20,953 nucleotides of DNA from Planctomycetaceae bacterium UBA2972. GTDB lineage: Bacteria; Planctomycetota; Planctomycetia; Pirellulales; Pirellulaceae. The notes below the pieces were generated by a model that saw only the letters and a program-made list of their open reading frames with translations, ran no database searches and was not told the origin of the DNA. Position 1 is the first letter of the stretch, and each line of letters opens with the position of its first letter. Where the stretch lies: NCBI GenBank assembly GCA_002348315.1, contig DEAW01000045.1:728-21680 (forward strand), written 5' to 3'. Positions 1 through 7,084 of the stretch are shown here, piece by piece. The position numbers and the translations under genes were made by a program.

Positions 1-12
1 GTTATCGCAAAC

Positions 13-58
13 CCTGCTTGAATGTACTATCTAAGCAGGATAAATTAGTAGTTTATCC
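13..58. promoter_or_regulatory. Two overlapping inverted repeats in the leader of the first operon
   Basis: Two perfect 7-bp inverted repeats lie 80-125 bases before the first start codon: CCTGCTT (13-19) with AAGCAGG (33-39), and GGATAAA (38-44) with TTTATCC (52-58). They share bases 38-39, so as RNA the two hairpins would compete. The second has a compact 7-base loop. Neither is followed by a T run, so a Rho-independent terminator of an upstream gene is not supported. A weak sigma70-like pair (TTGAAT at 18-23, TAAATT at 41-46, spacing 17) overlaps the same bases, which would suit an operator. The function is inferred only. Confidence 0.3.
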
Positions 59-139
59 ATCAAGCATTGAACCCGCATGGATAACACCAAATAGGTACGA
101 AAACCAAAAATCCACCGAAGCAAAGATCTGGAAAAAACC

Positions 140-1255
140 ATGACTGACCAAAATCTGGAACAAAGTGTAGCAGACGCAAAGGCTAGGCTAGACCAGCACA
201 CGTATGACACAGTGCAATGGCACTTTCACGAGTCCACCGGGAGCCCATTTTGGTTGCAGAAAAAGGCGGAACTAAATTTTGACCCTCTTTCGGAAGTCAA
301 CAACTTTGACGACCTGAAGAAATTTCCTTTGTTTGAAGACGAATGGCTTCGTGGTGGTCCAGTAAACCGCTGGATTCCAAAAGGACTCGAAGGGCAGCCC
401 ACCTTTGTATTTGAAACTGGTGGAACCACGGGGATCCCGAAAAGCCGCGTCGTGATTGAAGATCACCGTCTGGATTACGAGATGTTCAGCGAAACGCTTC
501 CGGACCAGTATTTCCCTAAGGGAGCCAATTGGTTGATGCTTGGGCCTTCAGGCCCCCGTCGACTGCGACTCGCCGTTGAACACCTTTGCCAGCATCGTGG
601 CGGGATCTGTTTCTGTATCGACCTCGACCCGCGATGGGTGGTCAAACTGATCAAAAAGGGTTGGATGGAGCATCTGGAAGAATACAAAAAGCATTGTATT
701 GATCAGGCTGTGACCGTCCTTACCGCCGGTCATGACATCAAATGTATGTTTGCCACACCAAAACTGCTCGATCAACTGGCACTCGCTTTAGAAGAACGAG
801 GAACGAGTCTGCCGGAAGTGGGAATTACAGGTATCTTCTCTGGCGGAACCGAATTCACTCCACAATGGACTCGATACTGCGTCGAGGAACTTTTTGGCGG
901 TCCTGCTGAAGAGAGTGGAGTTTACATGACTCCGACTTATGGAAACACACTGATGGGGCTGGCTTGCAGCGAACCTGTCACCAAAGAAAACAAATACAAA
1001 ATCACTTACCATGCTCCTCAACCTCGAGCAGCCACCGAAGTCGTTTCGTTTGATGACCCTAATGAGCTAGTGGGATATGGCGAAACAGGTCGAGTCAAAC
1101 TAACCACGCTGACAAAAGAGCTGTTCATTCCGGGATTCCTGGAGCGAGATGAAGCAGAACGTGAAGAACCGCACGAAATGTATCCCTGGGATGGCGTTTC
1201 GGGTGTAAGACCCTATCACGTCTTTGCCAAAACAACCACCGTCGGCGTTTATTAA
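140..1255 (+). CDS. LuxE/PaaK-like carboxylate-activating enzyme (adenylate-forming superfamily)
   Basis: Probable acyl-adenylate-forming enzyme that activates a carboxylic acid with ATP; the substrate is unknown. The protein has 371 residues. It shows the nucleotide-binding loop ETGGTTGIPKSR at 92-103, a GIFSGGTEFT segment at 231-240, TPTYGNT at 264-270 (the place of the adenylate-binding motif) and GYGETGRVKLTTL at 312-324 followed by FLERDE, which resembles the late core motifs of phenylacetate-CoA ligases. It is shorter than PaaK (about 430 residues) and stops soon after the ERDE segment, so it has little or no mobile C-terminal domain. In length and layout it is closer to LuxE acyl-protein synthetase (about 370). 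The next gene is LuxC-like, which supports this reading. The start is ATG with a weak GGA nine bases upstream. Alternatives are a CoA ligase with another acid substrate or a GH3-like amide synthetase. The family is fairly sure; the reaction is not. Confidence 0.75.
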   Translation: MTDQNLEQSVADAKARLDQHTYDTVQWHFHESTGSPFWLQKKAELNFDPLSEVNNFDDLKKFPLFEDEWLRGGPVNRWIPKGLEGQPTFVFETGGTTGIPKSRVVIEDHRLDYEMFSETLPDQYFPKGANWLMLGPSGPRRLRLAVEHLCQHRGGICFCIDLDPRWVVKLIKKGWMEHLEEYKKHCIDQAVTVLTAGHDIKCMFATPKLLDQLALALEERGTSLPEVGITGIFSGGTEFTPQWTRYCVEELFGGPAEESGVYMTPTYGNTLMGLACSEPVTKENKYKITYHAPQPRAATEVVSFDDPNELVGYGETGRVKLTTLTKELFIPGFLERDEAEREEPHEMYPWDGVSGVRPYHVFAKTTTVGVY

Positions 1256-1322
1256 TCCATCGTCCACTCAGGGGATTCCAATTGCCCCCACCTTTCTCAA
1301 AGAGAATCAGAAGGAGACAACC

Positions 1323-2753
1323 GTGCTTAACATTCCAGTCATTCGCTGGGGCGAAGAATACGAGTCACTTGAAACACAAGAAGTTCTACATCACGCAACG
1401 GGTGAAGCCATCGCCAACGTGAGTCAGGCCAACGGTGGTATTATCCAGCGTGACATGCGTAAAGCGCACAAGGCCCGCGAGATCCTCAAAGAATTTTCGA
1501 TCGAACAACTGATCGAGATGGTCGGTAAAGCCGGAGAGTATTTCGTTAACGGCACACTGAAAATGGGTGACGGGGAACAAACGCCTCAGGATTTTATTGT
1601 CCAGCAATCGGCTTCCACAGGGTTGCCGGAACACATGGTGGAACTGGGCATGTCAAAGAATGCCTTTGTTCTCAACAACATGGATCGCATCCTGGATTCA
1701 CTCACACGCGGCCTGCCACTGGATATCCTCTCGGCAGGTTGGGGAAAAGAAGCGCGTGGTATTCCCGTAAGCTATCAGGTGCAGACGCCAATCCTCGGAG
1801 CTGTCCTGCCGTCAAACTCGCCCGGAGTGCACACTCTGTGGCTACCGGTTGTCCCACTCCAAATCGGTCTGGTTCTCAAACCAGGACCGCAGGAACCGTG
1901 GACTCCTTACCGTATGTTTGCTGCCTACGAAGCCGCCGGAATTCCACGAGAAGTCTGGTCGCTTTACCCGGGTGGTATCGAAGCCGGAGCGGCCGTGCTG
2001 GGTGCTTGTGACCGAGCGATGATCTTTGGTGGTACAGCCACCGTGAATAATTATAAAGGTAATCCCCGAGTTCAGGCACATGGCCCGGGATTCTCCAAGA
2101 TCCTCATCGCTGATGACTGTGTGGACCGCTGGGAAGAATACATCGACCTGATTGCTGAAAGTATTTACATCAACAGTGGCCGTGGATGCATTAACTGCTC
2201 CGGTGTCTGGGCTTCACGCCACACCGAAGAAATCGCTCAGGCTCTGGCGGAACGACTCGGCCCGATCGAAGCATTGCCACCGACCGACCCTGAAGCCGGC
2301 TTAGCTGCCTTCACCGTCGAAGGAATGGCGGGGGCAATCTGGGATATGATCGAAACGGATCTAGCCGAAGACGGTGTCACTCACAGTACTGCACCGTTTG
2401 GCAGCCGACTGGTTGAAAAAGATTTGTGCGGTTATATCCGCCCGACGATTGTTCACTGTGAAAGCCCGGAAAACGCAATTGCCAAAAAGGAATACATGTT
2501 CCCGTTCTCGACCGTTGTTAAATGTCCGGAAGAAAAGATGCTCTCGAGCATCGACGAAACTCTGGTTTGTACAGCGATCACCGAAAAGGAACCTCTGATC
2601 AATCAGTTTATGGATGCGACGCATATCGACCGGCTCAATATCGGTCCTATTCCAACCACCAAACTGAACTGGCTGCAACCACACGAAGGTAACATTATTG
2701 ACTTCCTGTTCCGCAACCGAGCGTTTCAGGTTCCCGATGAGTTGCTTGGTTAG
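1323..2753 (+). CDS. LuxC-like acyl reductase / aldehyde dehydrogenase superfamily protein
   Basis: NAD(P)-dependent aldehyde dehydrogenase-fold enzyme, probably interconverting an activated acyl group and an aldehyde. I chose the GTG start at 1323 because AGAAGGAG sits six bases before it. The frame is open further upstream to 1224, overlapping the previous gene, but that start has no ribosome site. From 1323 the protein has 476 residues, the length of LuxC. Visible motifs are LPSNSPGVHTLW (162-173), the cofactor-side FGGTATVNNY (235-244) and the catalytic-cysteine segment GRGCINCSG (Cys289, with a second Cys292). Hydrolytic aldehyde dehydrogenases carry a general-base Glu in an ELGGK segment; here the equivalent stretch is HGPGFSKI (253-260), with no Glu. 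Its loss is typical of acyl-transferring and acyl-reducing members. The activating enzyme lies upstream and the alcohol dehydrogenase downstream. The direction of catalysis in the cell is inferred. Confidence 0.8.
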   Translation: MLNIPVIRWGEEYESLETQEVLHHATGEAIANVSQANGGIIQRDMRKAHKAREILKEFSIEQLIEMVGKAGEYFVNGTLKMGDGEQTPQDFIVQQSASTGLPEHMVELGMSKNAFVLNNMDRILDSLTRGLPLDILSAGWGKEARGIPVSYQVQTPILGAVLPSNSPGVHTLWLPVVPLQIGLVLKPGPQEPWTPYRMFAAYEAAGIPREVWSLYPGGIEAGAAVLGACDRAMIFGGTATVNNYKGNPRVQAHGPGFSKILIADDCVDRWEEYIDLIAESIYINSGRGCINCSGVWASRHTEEIAQALAERLGPIEALPPTDPEAGLAAFTVEGMAGAIWDMIETDLAEDGVTHSTAPFGSRLVEKDLCGYIRPTIVHCESPENAIAKKEYMFPFSTVVKCPEEKMLSSIDETLVCTAITEKEPLINQFMDATHIDRLNIGPIPTTKLNWLQPHEGNIIDFLFRNRAFQVPDELLG

Positions 2754-2787
2754 TCCTCCGACTTAAACAAGCCTACCTCAGGTGGTG

Positions 2788-2819
2788 CCCAAAATAGCTA
2801 CAGGCCATGTTGGGTTTTT
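2788..2819 (+). terminator. Possible weak terminator or attenuator before the alcohol dehydrogenase gene
   Basis: CCCAA (2788-2792) can pair with TTGGG (2810-2814), followed directly by TTTTT (2815-2819). The stem is only five pairs and the loop is 17 bases, so it is weak for a Rho-independent terminator. It could reduce read-through between the acyl reductase and the alcohol dehydrogenase genes. Confidence 0.25.
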
Positions 2820-2837
2820 ACAAAGAGCCTCCCGACT

Positions 2838-3986
2838 ATGGATTTCTTAGATCTGGATTGTCCCACCAACGTGCTGTTTGGCGCAAATGCGTTTAAACAA
2901 CTCGGAGACGCCGTAGCTGACTGGAGCTGCCGCCGAGCAATGATTGTCAGTGATCCGGGAATTGTCGCGTTGGGTTATCCCGACGCTGCCGTGGCACTCT
3001 TAAATAATCATGGCATTGAAGCACAACTATACACGGGAGTGCATGAAAATCCCTCGTCAGATGATGTCGTCTGCGGAGTCGAAGCCGCCAGCGAGTTTCA
3101 GCCTGATCTGCTGATTGGGCTCGGCGGAGGGAGCTCCATGGATTGTGCCAAAGGTGTTAATTTCGTGTACACCAATGGCGGAGTGATTCAGGATTACTGG
3201 GGAATTGGTAAAGCCACCAAACCGATGCTTCCAATGGTTGCGATTCCGACGACCGCCGGAACGGGAAGTGAAACTCAGTCCTTCGCTCTAATCTCCGACG
3301 CAAACACGCACATCAAAATGGCCTGTGGAGATAAAAAAGCAACCTGCCGCCTGGCAATTCTCGACCCTGTACTCACTGCCACACAACCCGCACGGCTCAC
3401 AGCACTCACTGGCATCGATGCCATTGCCCATGCCGTCGAAACCATGGTGACTACCAAACGGAATGAAAAGTCACTTGCTTTCAGTCAACAAGCCTGGCAA
3501 CTGCTAGCTAAAAACTTTCCACTTGTACTCACCAATCCCGGGAATCTGGACGCCCGGGGCGGCATGCAGCTGGGAGCCTGTCTGGCTGGTATCGCGATTG
3601 AGAATTCTATGTTGGGAGCAACTCATGCGCTGGCCAATCCACTCACAGCCCACTATGGAATTGTCCATGGGCAAGCCATTGCAACCATGTTACCTCACGT
3701 AATTCGCTATAACGCCAGGTCGATGGAAGCGGACTACAGCCGTCTGGCGGCTTTGGCAGCAGAAACCACTCCCTCGCTCGACGCTCATAATTCACAAACA
3801 CTCGCAACGTTTATCTCTGACCTGGTTCAGCAGGCCGGACTGGCTACCGATCTACAATCGCAGGGTGTTGAGCAAGACATGCTAACGCGATTAGCCGAGG
3901 ATGCAGACAAACAGTGGACAAAGCAATTTAACCCTCGTACAGTAGAAACTGAGGACTTGTTATCACTCTATCGGCAGGCCTTTTAG
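2838..3986 (+). CDS. Iron-dependent alcohol dehydrogenase (group III)
   Basis: NAD(P)-dependent interconversion of an alcohol and an aldehyde, in the cytoplasm. The 382 residues match the usual size. The N-terminal nucleotide-binding domain has the family motif GGGSSMDCAKG (96-106) and PTTAGTGSE (137-145). The metal site is complete, with Asp194, His198, His263 and His277 spaced as in lactaldehyde reductase FucO, so Fe(II) or Zn(II) binding is expected. It starts 84 bases after the acyl reductase gene, on the same strand. Together the three genes could reduce an acid to an alcohol, or run in reverse to consume an alcohol. The substrate cannot be read from the sequence. GAG ten bases before the ATG is the only ribosome-site candidate. 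Confidence 0.9.
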   Translation: MDFLDLDCPTNVLFGANAFKQLGDAVADWSCRRAMIVSDPGIVALGYPDAAVALLNNHGIEAQLYTGVHENPSSDDVVCGVEAASEFQPDLLIGLGGGSSMDCAKGVNFVYTNGGVIQDYWGIGKATKPMLPMVAIPTTAGTGSETQSFALISDANTHIKMACGDKKATCRLAILDPVLTATQPARLTALTGIDAIAHAVETMVTTKRNEKSLAFSQQAWQLLAKNFPLVLTNPGNLDARGGMQLGACLAGIAIENSMLGATHALANPLTAHYGIVHGQAIATMLPHVIRYNARSMEADYSRLAALAAETTPSLDAHNSQTLATFISDLVQQAGLATDLQSQGVEQDMLTRLAEDADKQWTKQFNPRTVETEDLLSLYRQAF

Positions 3987-4033
3987 ATTCTCCGACAGAG
4001 CAAAGAACACCGCTCCCGTTTTCCCATGAAAGC

Positions 4034-5194
4034 ATGTATCGACTCATGAGCACCGCATCCATCACACGCCTCAGTTTCGGCATCCTACTTCTGACGGCCT
4101 GTACTCTGCTCCTGGCAGATGATAAAGAGACGGCTACGACAGAAAAGAAAATAGATAACTGGGAATACTTCCGCGGAAACTCGCTGAGCCAGGGTGTCGC
4201 CCAAAGTATGCTGCCGGAAAAACCTGAACTCCTGTGGGAATTTGAAGTCAAAGAAGGAGCCTTTGAAGTTACGCCGGCCATCGTCGATGGCATCGTCTAT
4301 GTCGGCGATCTGGATGGAGCTTTGTTTGCCCTCAACCTAAAAGACGGAAAACAAATCTGGAAGACAACGATTGAGAGCGGATTCGTCTCCTCACCTGCCT
4401 ATCGGGATGGAAAGATCTACCTGGGTGACTATGACGGAGTGTTTTACTGTTTCCGAGCCAAAGACGGTAAACAACTTTGGAAGTATGAAACGGGTGCGGA
4501 GGTCAATTCATCCGCTAACTTTTATAAAGACCATGTGCTGGTCGGATCGCAGGACGCTTCGCTCTACTGTCTGGCCGCCAAAGATGGAAGTCTCATTTGG
4601 AAACATGAAATAGCAGATCAGATTCGCTGTTCGCCTACGGTGGTCGGAGATCGTACGTTTGTTGCAGGTTGTGATGCCAAACTTCACATCATCGATCTGG
4701 TAAAAGGCGAGAAAGTCACCGAAGTCCCACTCGATGGCCCAACCGGATCGACACCTGCAGTTCTCGGAGACAATGTCTATTTTGGGACAGAAGGAGCTTC
4801 GGTTTTTTCTATCAATTACAAAAAAGCCGAAGTGGACTGGCAATACACTAATGAAGCCAGCACTCTACCTTATCGAGCAAGTGTGGCGATTCATGATGGG
4901 ATCGTGATCATTGGTGGGCAAAACAGGTTTGTACAGGCTTTCCAAACCAGCGATGGTAAAGAACTCTGGCAAAAGCAAATCCGCGGGCGCGTTGAAGCGT
5001 CCCCGGTTGTGGTGGGCAAGCGAGTCTTTGTAGCAGGTTCCAATGGTCGCCTAACGGCATTTGAAACCAAAACTGGAAAGCAGGTTTGGGAATATGAAGC
5101 CGGAGGCGGTTTCACCGGATCTCCGGCAGTTTCTCAGCAACGACTGGTAATCGCCAGTAACGACGGAAAAGTCTATTGCTTCGGAAAAAAATAG
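4034..5194 (+). CDS. Exported PQQ-type beta-propeller repeat protein
   Basis: A 386-residue protein with an N-terminal hydrophobic export signal (about residues 10-28) and then about eight repeats. In several of them a short beta unit ends in DGKQIW, DGKQLW, DGSLIW, DGKELW or TGKQVW. This is the pattern of the PQQ/BamB-like eight-bladed propeller. I see no catalytic residues of a true quinoprotein dehydrogenase, so it is more likely a binding or scaffold protein in the periplasm. The signal contains LTAC, which could be a lipobox making it a lipoprotein, but the residues after Cys are still hydrophobic, so cleavage nearer the Ala-Asp at about 28-29 is also possible. A second ATG four codons in is an equally possible start, and no clear ribosome site separates them. 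It follows the alcohol dehydrogenase by 47 bases; a functional link is unproven. Confidence 0.85.
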   Translation: MYRLMSTASITRLSFGILLLTACTLLLADDKETATTEKKIDNWEYFRGNSLSQGVAQSMLPEKPELLWEFEVKEGAFEVTPAIVDGIVYVGDLDGALFALNLKDGKQIWKTTIESGFVSSPAYRDGKIYLGDYDGVFYCFRAKDGKQLWKYETGAEVNSSANFYKDHVLVGSQDASLYCLAAKDGSLIWKHEIADQIRCSPTVVGDRTFVAGCDAKLHIIDLVKGEKVTEVPLDGPTGSTPAVLGDNVYFGTEGASVFSINYKKAEVDWQYTNEASTLPYRASVAIHDGIVIIGGQNRFVQAFQTSDGKELWQKQIRGRVEASPVVVGKRVFVAGSNGRLTAFETKTGKQVWEYEAGGGFTGSPAVSQQRLVIASNDGKVYCFGKK

Positions 5195-5264
5195 GTCGCA
5201 GGCGATTGTGATAAGCGATACTTAAAAGGACGCTCTGAATCAATCCAAGGTAACTATCAAGCGT

Positions 5265-6572
5265 ATGGCAGAAACAACTAAAACCGAAGTAGGCAGCTAT
5301 TTCATTTCTAACTACCCACCGTTTTCGCAATGGGAACGTGATCAGTTAGATGAAGTTAAAACTGCTTTTGCCAATCCCCCGCTCGAAGACACACCTCTTG
5401 GCCTGTACCTGCATATTCCCTTCTGCCGTAAACGCTGTAAGTTTTGCTACTTCAAAGTGTTTACCGACAACAAAGCGAAAGATATCGAAAAATACGTCTC
5501 GGCATTATCCCGGGAAATTGAACTCGTTTCCAAGCAAGCCATTATGGGTGGACGACCCTTTCGTTTTGTCTACTTTGGAGGTGGAACTCCTTCCTATCTA
5601 AGCGGTCGTCAACTCACTAGCCTGGTGGATCGCTTACGTGAAAACATCGATTGGTCGCTGGCCGAAGAAGTCACCTTCGAATGCGAGCCGGGAACGCTAC
5701 AGGAAAACAAAGTCAAAACGCTGAAAGAACTGGGCGTCACTCGATTAAGTTTAGGGATCGAAAATTTCAGCGATGCAATTCTGGAAGAAAACGGACGGGC
5801 TCATTTAACGAAAGAAGTTTACCGGGCCTGGGACTGGATCAAAGCGGCCGATTTCTACAACGTTAATATTGATTTGATCTCAGGAATGGTCGGCGAGACC
5901 TGGGAAAACTGGAAAGAGAACATTCGTAAGACGATTGAATTCGATCCAGAAAGTGTCACGATCTATCAAATGGAACTACCGTTCAATACGGTTTACTCCA
6001 AAGACATTCTGGGAAATGAAATTGAAACACCCGTGGCCAATTGGGAAACCAAACGAGCCTGGCTGGACTATGCCTACGATGAACTGCAAGCCGCCGGTTA
6101 CCACATCTCCAGTGCCTACACGATGATTAAAAATCCTGAAAAGGTTAGCTTTAGTTACCGAGACAACCTTTGGTCCGGTTCTGACCTGCTAGCCACAGGA
6201 ATTGCCAGTTTCGGCCATGCATCAGGAGTGCATTATCAGAATCTTCCCGAGTGGGATGATTATATTGGATCGCTGCTGGACAGAAACGAACTCCCTCTGG
6301 GTCGCGCCTTTCGCCCCTCGCAAAATCAACAGTTGATCCGCGAGATGATCCTACAGCTGAAACGTGGATATCTGGATGCCAGCTATTTCCGCAATAAGTA
6401 CGCAGTCGAGATCACTCAGAAATGGTCCGCTGAATGGCAACAACATATCGATGACGGCATGCTTACGATCGAAGGTGATCGCATCGAATTAACTCGTAAA
6501 GGTTTCCTCCACACCGATGCCCTGTTGCCAATCTTCTTCGAACCGGAACATCAGGGGGTCCGTTACACGTAA
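5265..6572 (+). CDS. HemW/HemN-like radical SAM protein
   Basis: Radical SAM enzyme of the coproporphyrinogen-oxidase-like (HemN/HemW) group. It has 435 residues against about 380 for HemW. The [4Fe-4S] motif is YLHIPFCRKRCKFCYF (48-63), with Cys54, Cys58 and Cys61. The fourth cysteine of true HemN (CxC) is replaced, here CYF, as in HemW-type proteins. The SAM-binding FGGGTP (104-109) and NIDLISGMVGET (201-212) are present. Where HemW typically has an HNxxYW-like segment, this protein has YRDNLW (298-303), followed by SDLLATGIASFG. It is therefore unlikely to be the oxygen-independent coproporphyrinogen oxidase and may not be the haem chaperone. HemN-like relatives also include radical methylases and other tailoring enzymes. 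Its stop codon overlaps the start of the lipoyl-carrier gene (TAATG), so the two are probably translationally coupled and work together. The actual reaction is unknown. Confidence 0.85.
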   Translation: MAETTKTEVGSYFISNYPPFSQWERDQLDEVKTAFANPPLEDTPLGLYLHIPFCRKRCKFCYFKVFTDNKAKDIEKYVSALSREIELVSKQAIMGGRPFRFVYFGGGTPSYLSGRQLTSLVDRLRENIDWSLAEEVTFECEPGTLQENKVKTLKELGVTRLSLGIENFSDAILEENGRAHLTKEVYRAWDWIKAADFYNVNIDLISGMVGETWENWKENIRKTIEFDPESVTIYQMELPFNTVYSKDILGNEIETPVANWETKRAWLDYAYDELQAAGYHISSAYTMIKNPEKVSFSYRDNLWSGSDLLATGIASFGHASGVHYQNLPEWDDYIGSLLDRNELPLGRAFRPSQNQQLIREMILQLKRGYLDASYFRNKYAVEITQKWSAEWQQHIDDGMLTIEGDRIELTRKGFLHTDALLPIFFEPEHQGVRYT

Positions 6573-7033
6573 TGGATTCTCTGACTTTCATGATGGGCGA
6601 ATTCGAAGCCGAATTTCCTGTTGATCGGCGTTATGCCAAGAACCATATGTGGGCTCTAAAGACCGATGCTGGTCACCGATTCGGTTTTAGCGCCTATGCT
6701 GTTCGGCTGCTACAAGACGTCTACTTTCTAGATTGGTACTTCGATGCTCCGGCTCCTGTTCGTTTCCAACAGGAAATCGGATCGATCGAAAGCAAAAAAG
6801 CTGAGAGTTCGTTGTATGCTCCGTTGACCGGAGAGCTGCTTGCGTTTAACCCGGCACTGCTGGCCGACCCGTCCGGGATCAACGTTGATAAATACAGTGA
6901 GGGTTGGCTGTTCGATCTGCAGGAATCCGCGGAAAATGAAGAAACGCTGATGACTGCTGAAGAGTATCTGGTGCACCTCAAAAAGGTCTGGAAGATCACT
7001 CAGAAAACGATCAAAGGACAGGTTAACAATTAG
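6572..7033 (+). CDS. GcvH-like lipoyl carrier protein
   Basis: Small protein of the glycine cleavage H family, 153 residues against about 128 for classical GcvH. YAKNHMW (21-27) matches the N-terminal family signature, and FGFSAYAVRLLQDVYFLDW (38-56) is in the place of the GITEHAQ segment. The lipoylation hairpin is IGSIESKKAESSLYAP (69-84), with Lys76 in the position of the lipoyl-lysine. NVDKYSEGWLFDL (104-116) completes the domain. The C-terminus carries a longer charged helix ending in KGQ. No gcvT, gcvP or lipoyl ligase is nearby. Its start overlaps the stop of the radical SAM gene, with AGGGGGT 12 bases upstream; an internal ATG at 6590 is a second possible start. GcvH-like proteins outside glycine cleavage are known, for example the lipoate-binding proteins of the sHdr sulfur pathway and the carriers linked to SirTM-type ADP-ribosylation. 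Here the partner is probably the radical SAM protein. Confidence 0.8.
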   Translation: MDSLTFMMGEFEAEFPVDRRYAKNHMWALKTDAGHRFGFSAYAVRLLQDVYFLDWYFDAPAPVRFQQEIGSIESKKAESSLYAPLTGELLAFNPALLADPSGINVDKYSEGWLFDLQESAENEETLMTAEEYLVHLKKVWKITQKTIKGQVNN

Positions 7034-7047
7034 GCTCCAGACCAGCA

Positions 7048-7084
7048 CTGTCTGACTGTCCAATTGTCTAACTGTCTAATTGTC
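7048..7084. repeat. 8-bp imperfect tandem repeat at the convergent gene ends
   Basis: Four and a half copies of a YTGTCTAA-like unit stand in a row: CTGTCTGA, CTGTCCAA, TTGTCTAA, CTGTCTAA, then TTGTC. They fill most of the gap between the lipoyl-carrier stop (7033) and the end of the opposing beta-helix gene, and run into that gene, coding for its last residues and stop codon. This could reflect slippage or a small repeat family placed at gene ends. There is no clear hairpin. Confidence 0.7.

Noticed and set aside
1224..1322. Upstream extension of the acyl reductase gene
   Set aside because: The stretch overlaps the preceding gene, has no ribosome site, and reads as low-information sequence; AGAAGGAG before GTG 1323 gives a better start.
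5265..6572. Calling the radical SAM gene hemN or hemW
   Set aside because: The CxC cysteine needed in HemN is absent and the HNxxYW-like segment of HemW is changed to YRDNLW; the context is a lipoyl carrier, not haem synthesis.
6572..7033. Calling the lipoyl carrier gcvH of the glycine cleavage system
   Set aside because: No gcvT or gcvP lies nearby, the protein is longer than usual, and it is coupled to a radical SAM gene; I kept only the family-level call.
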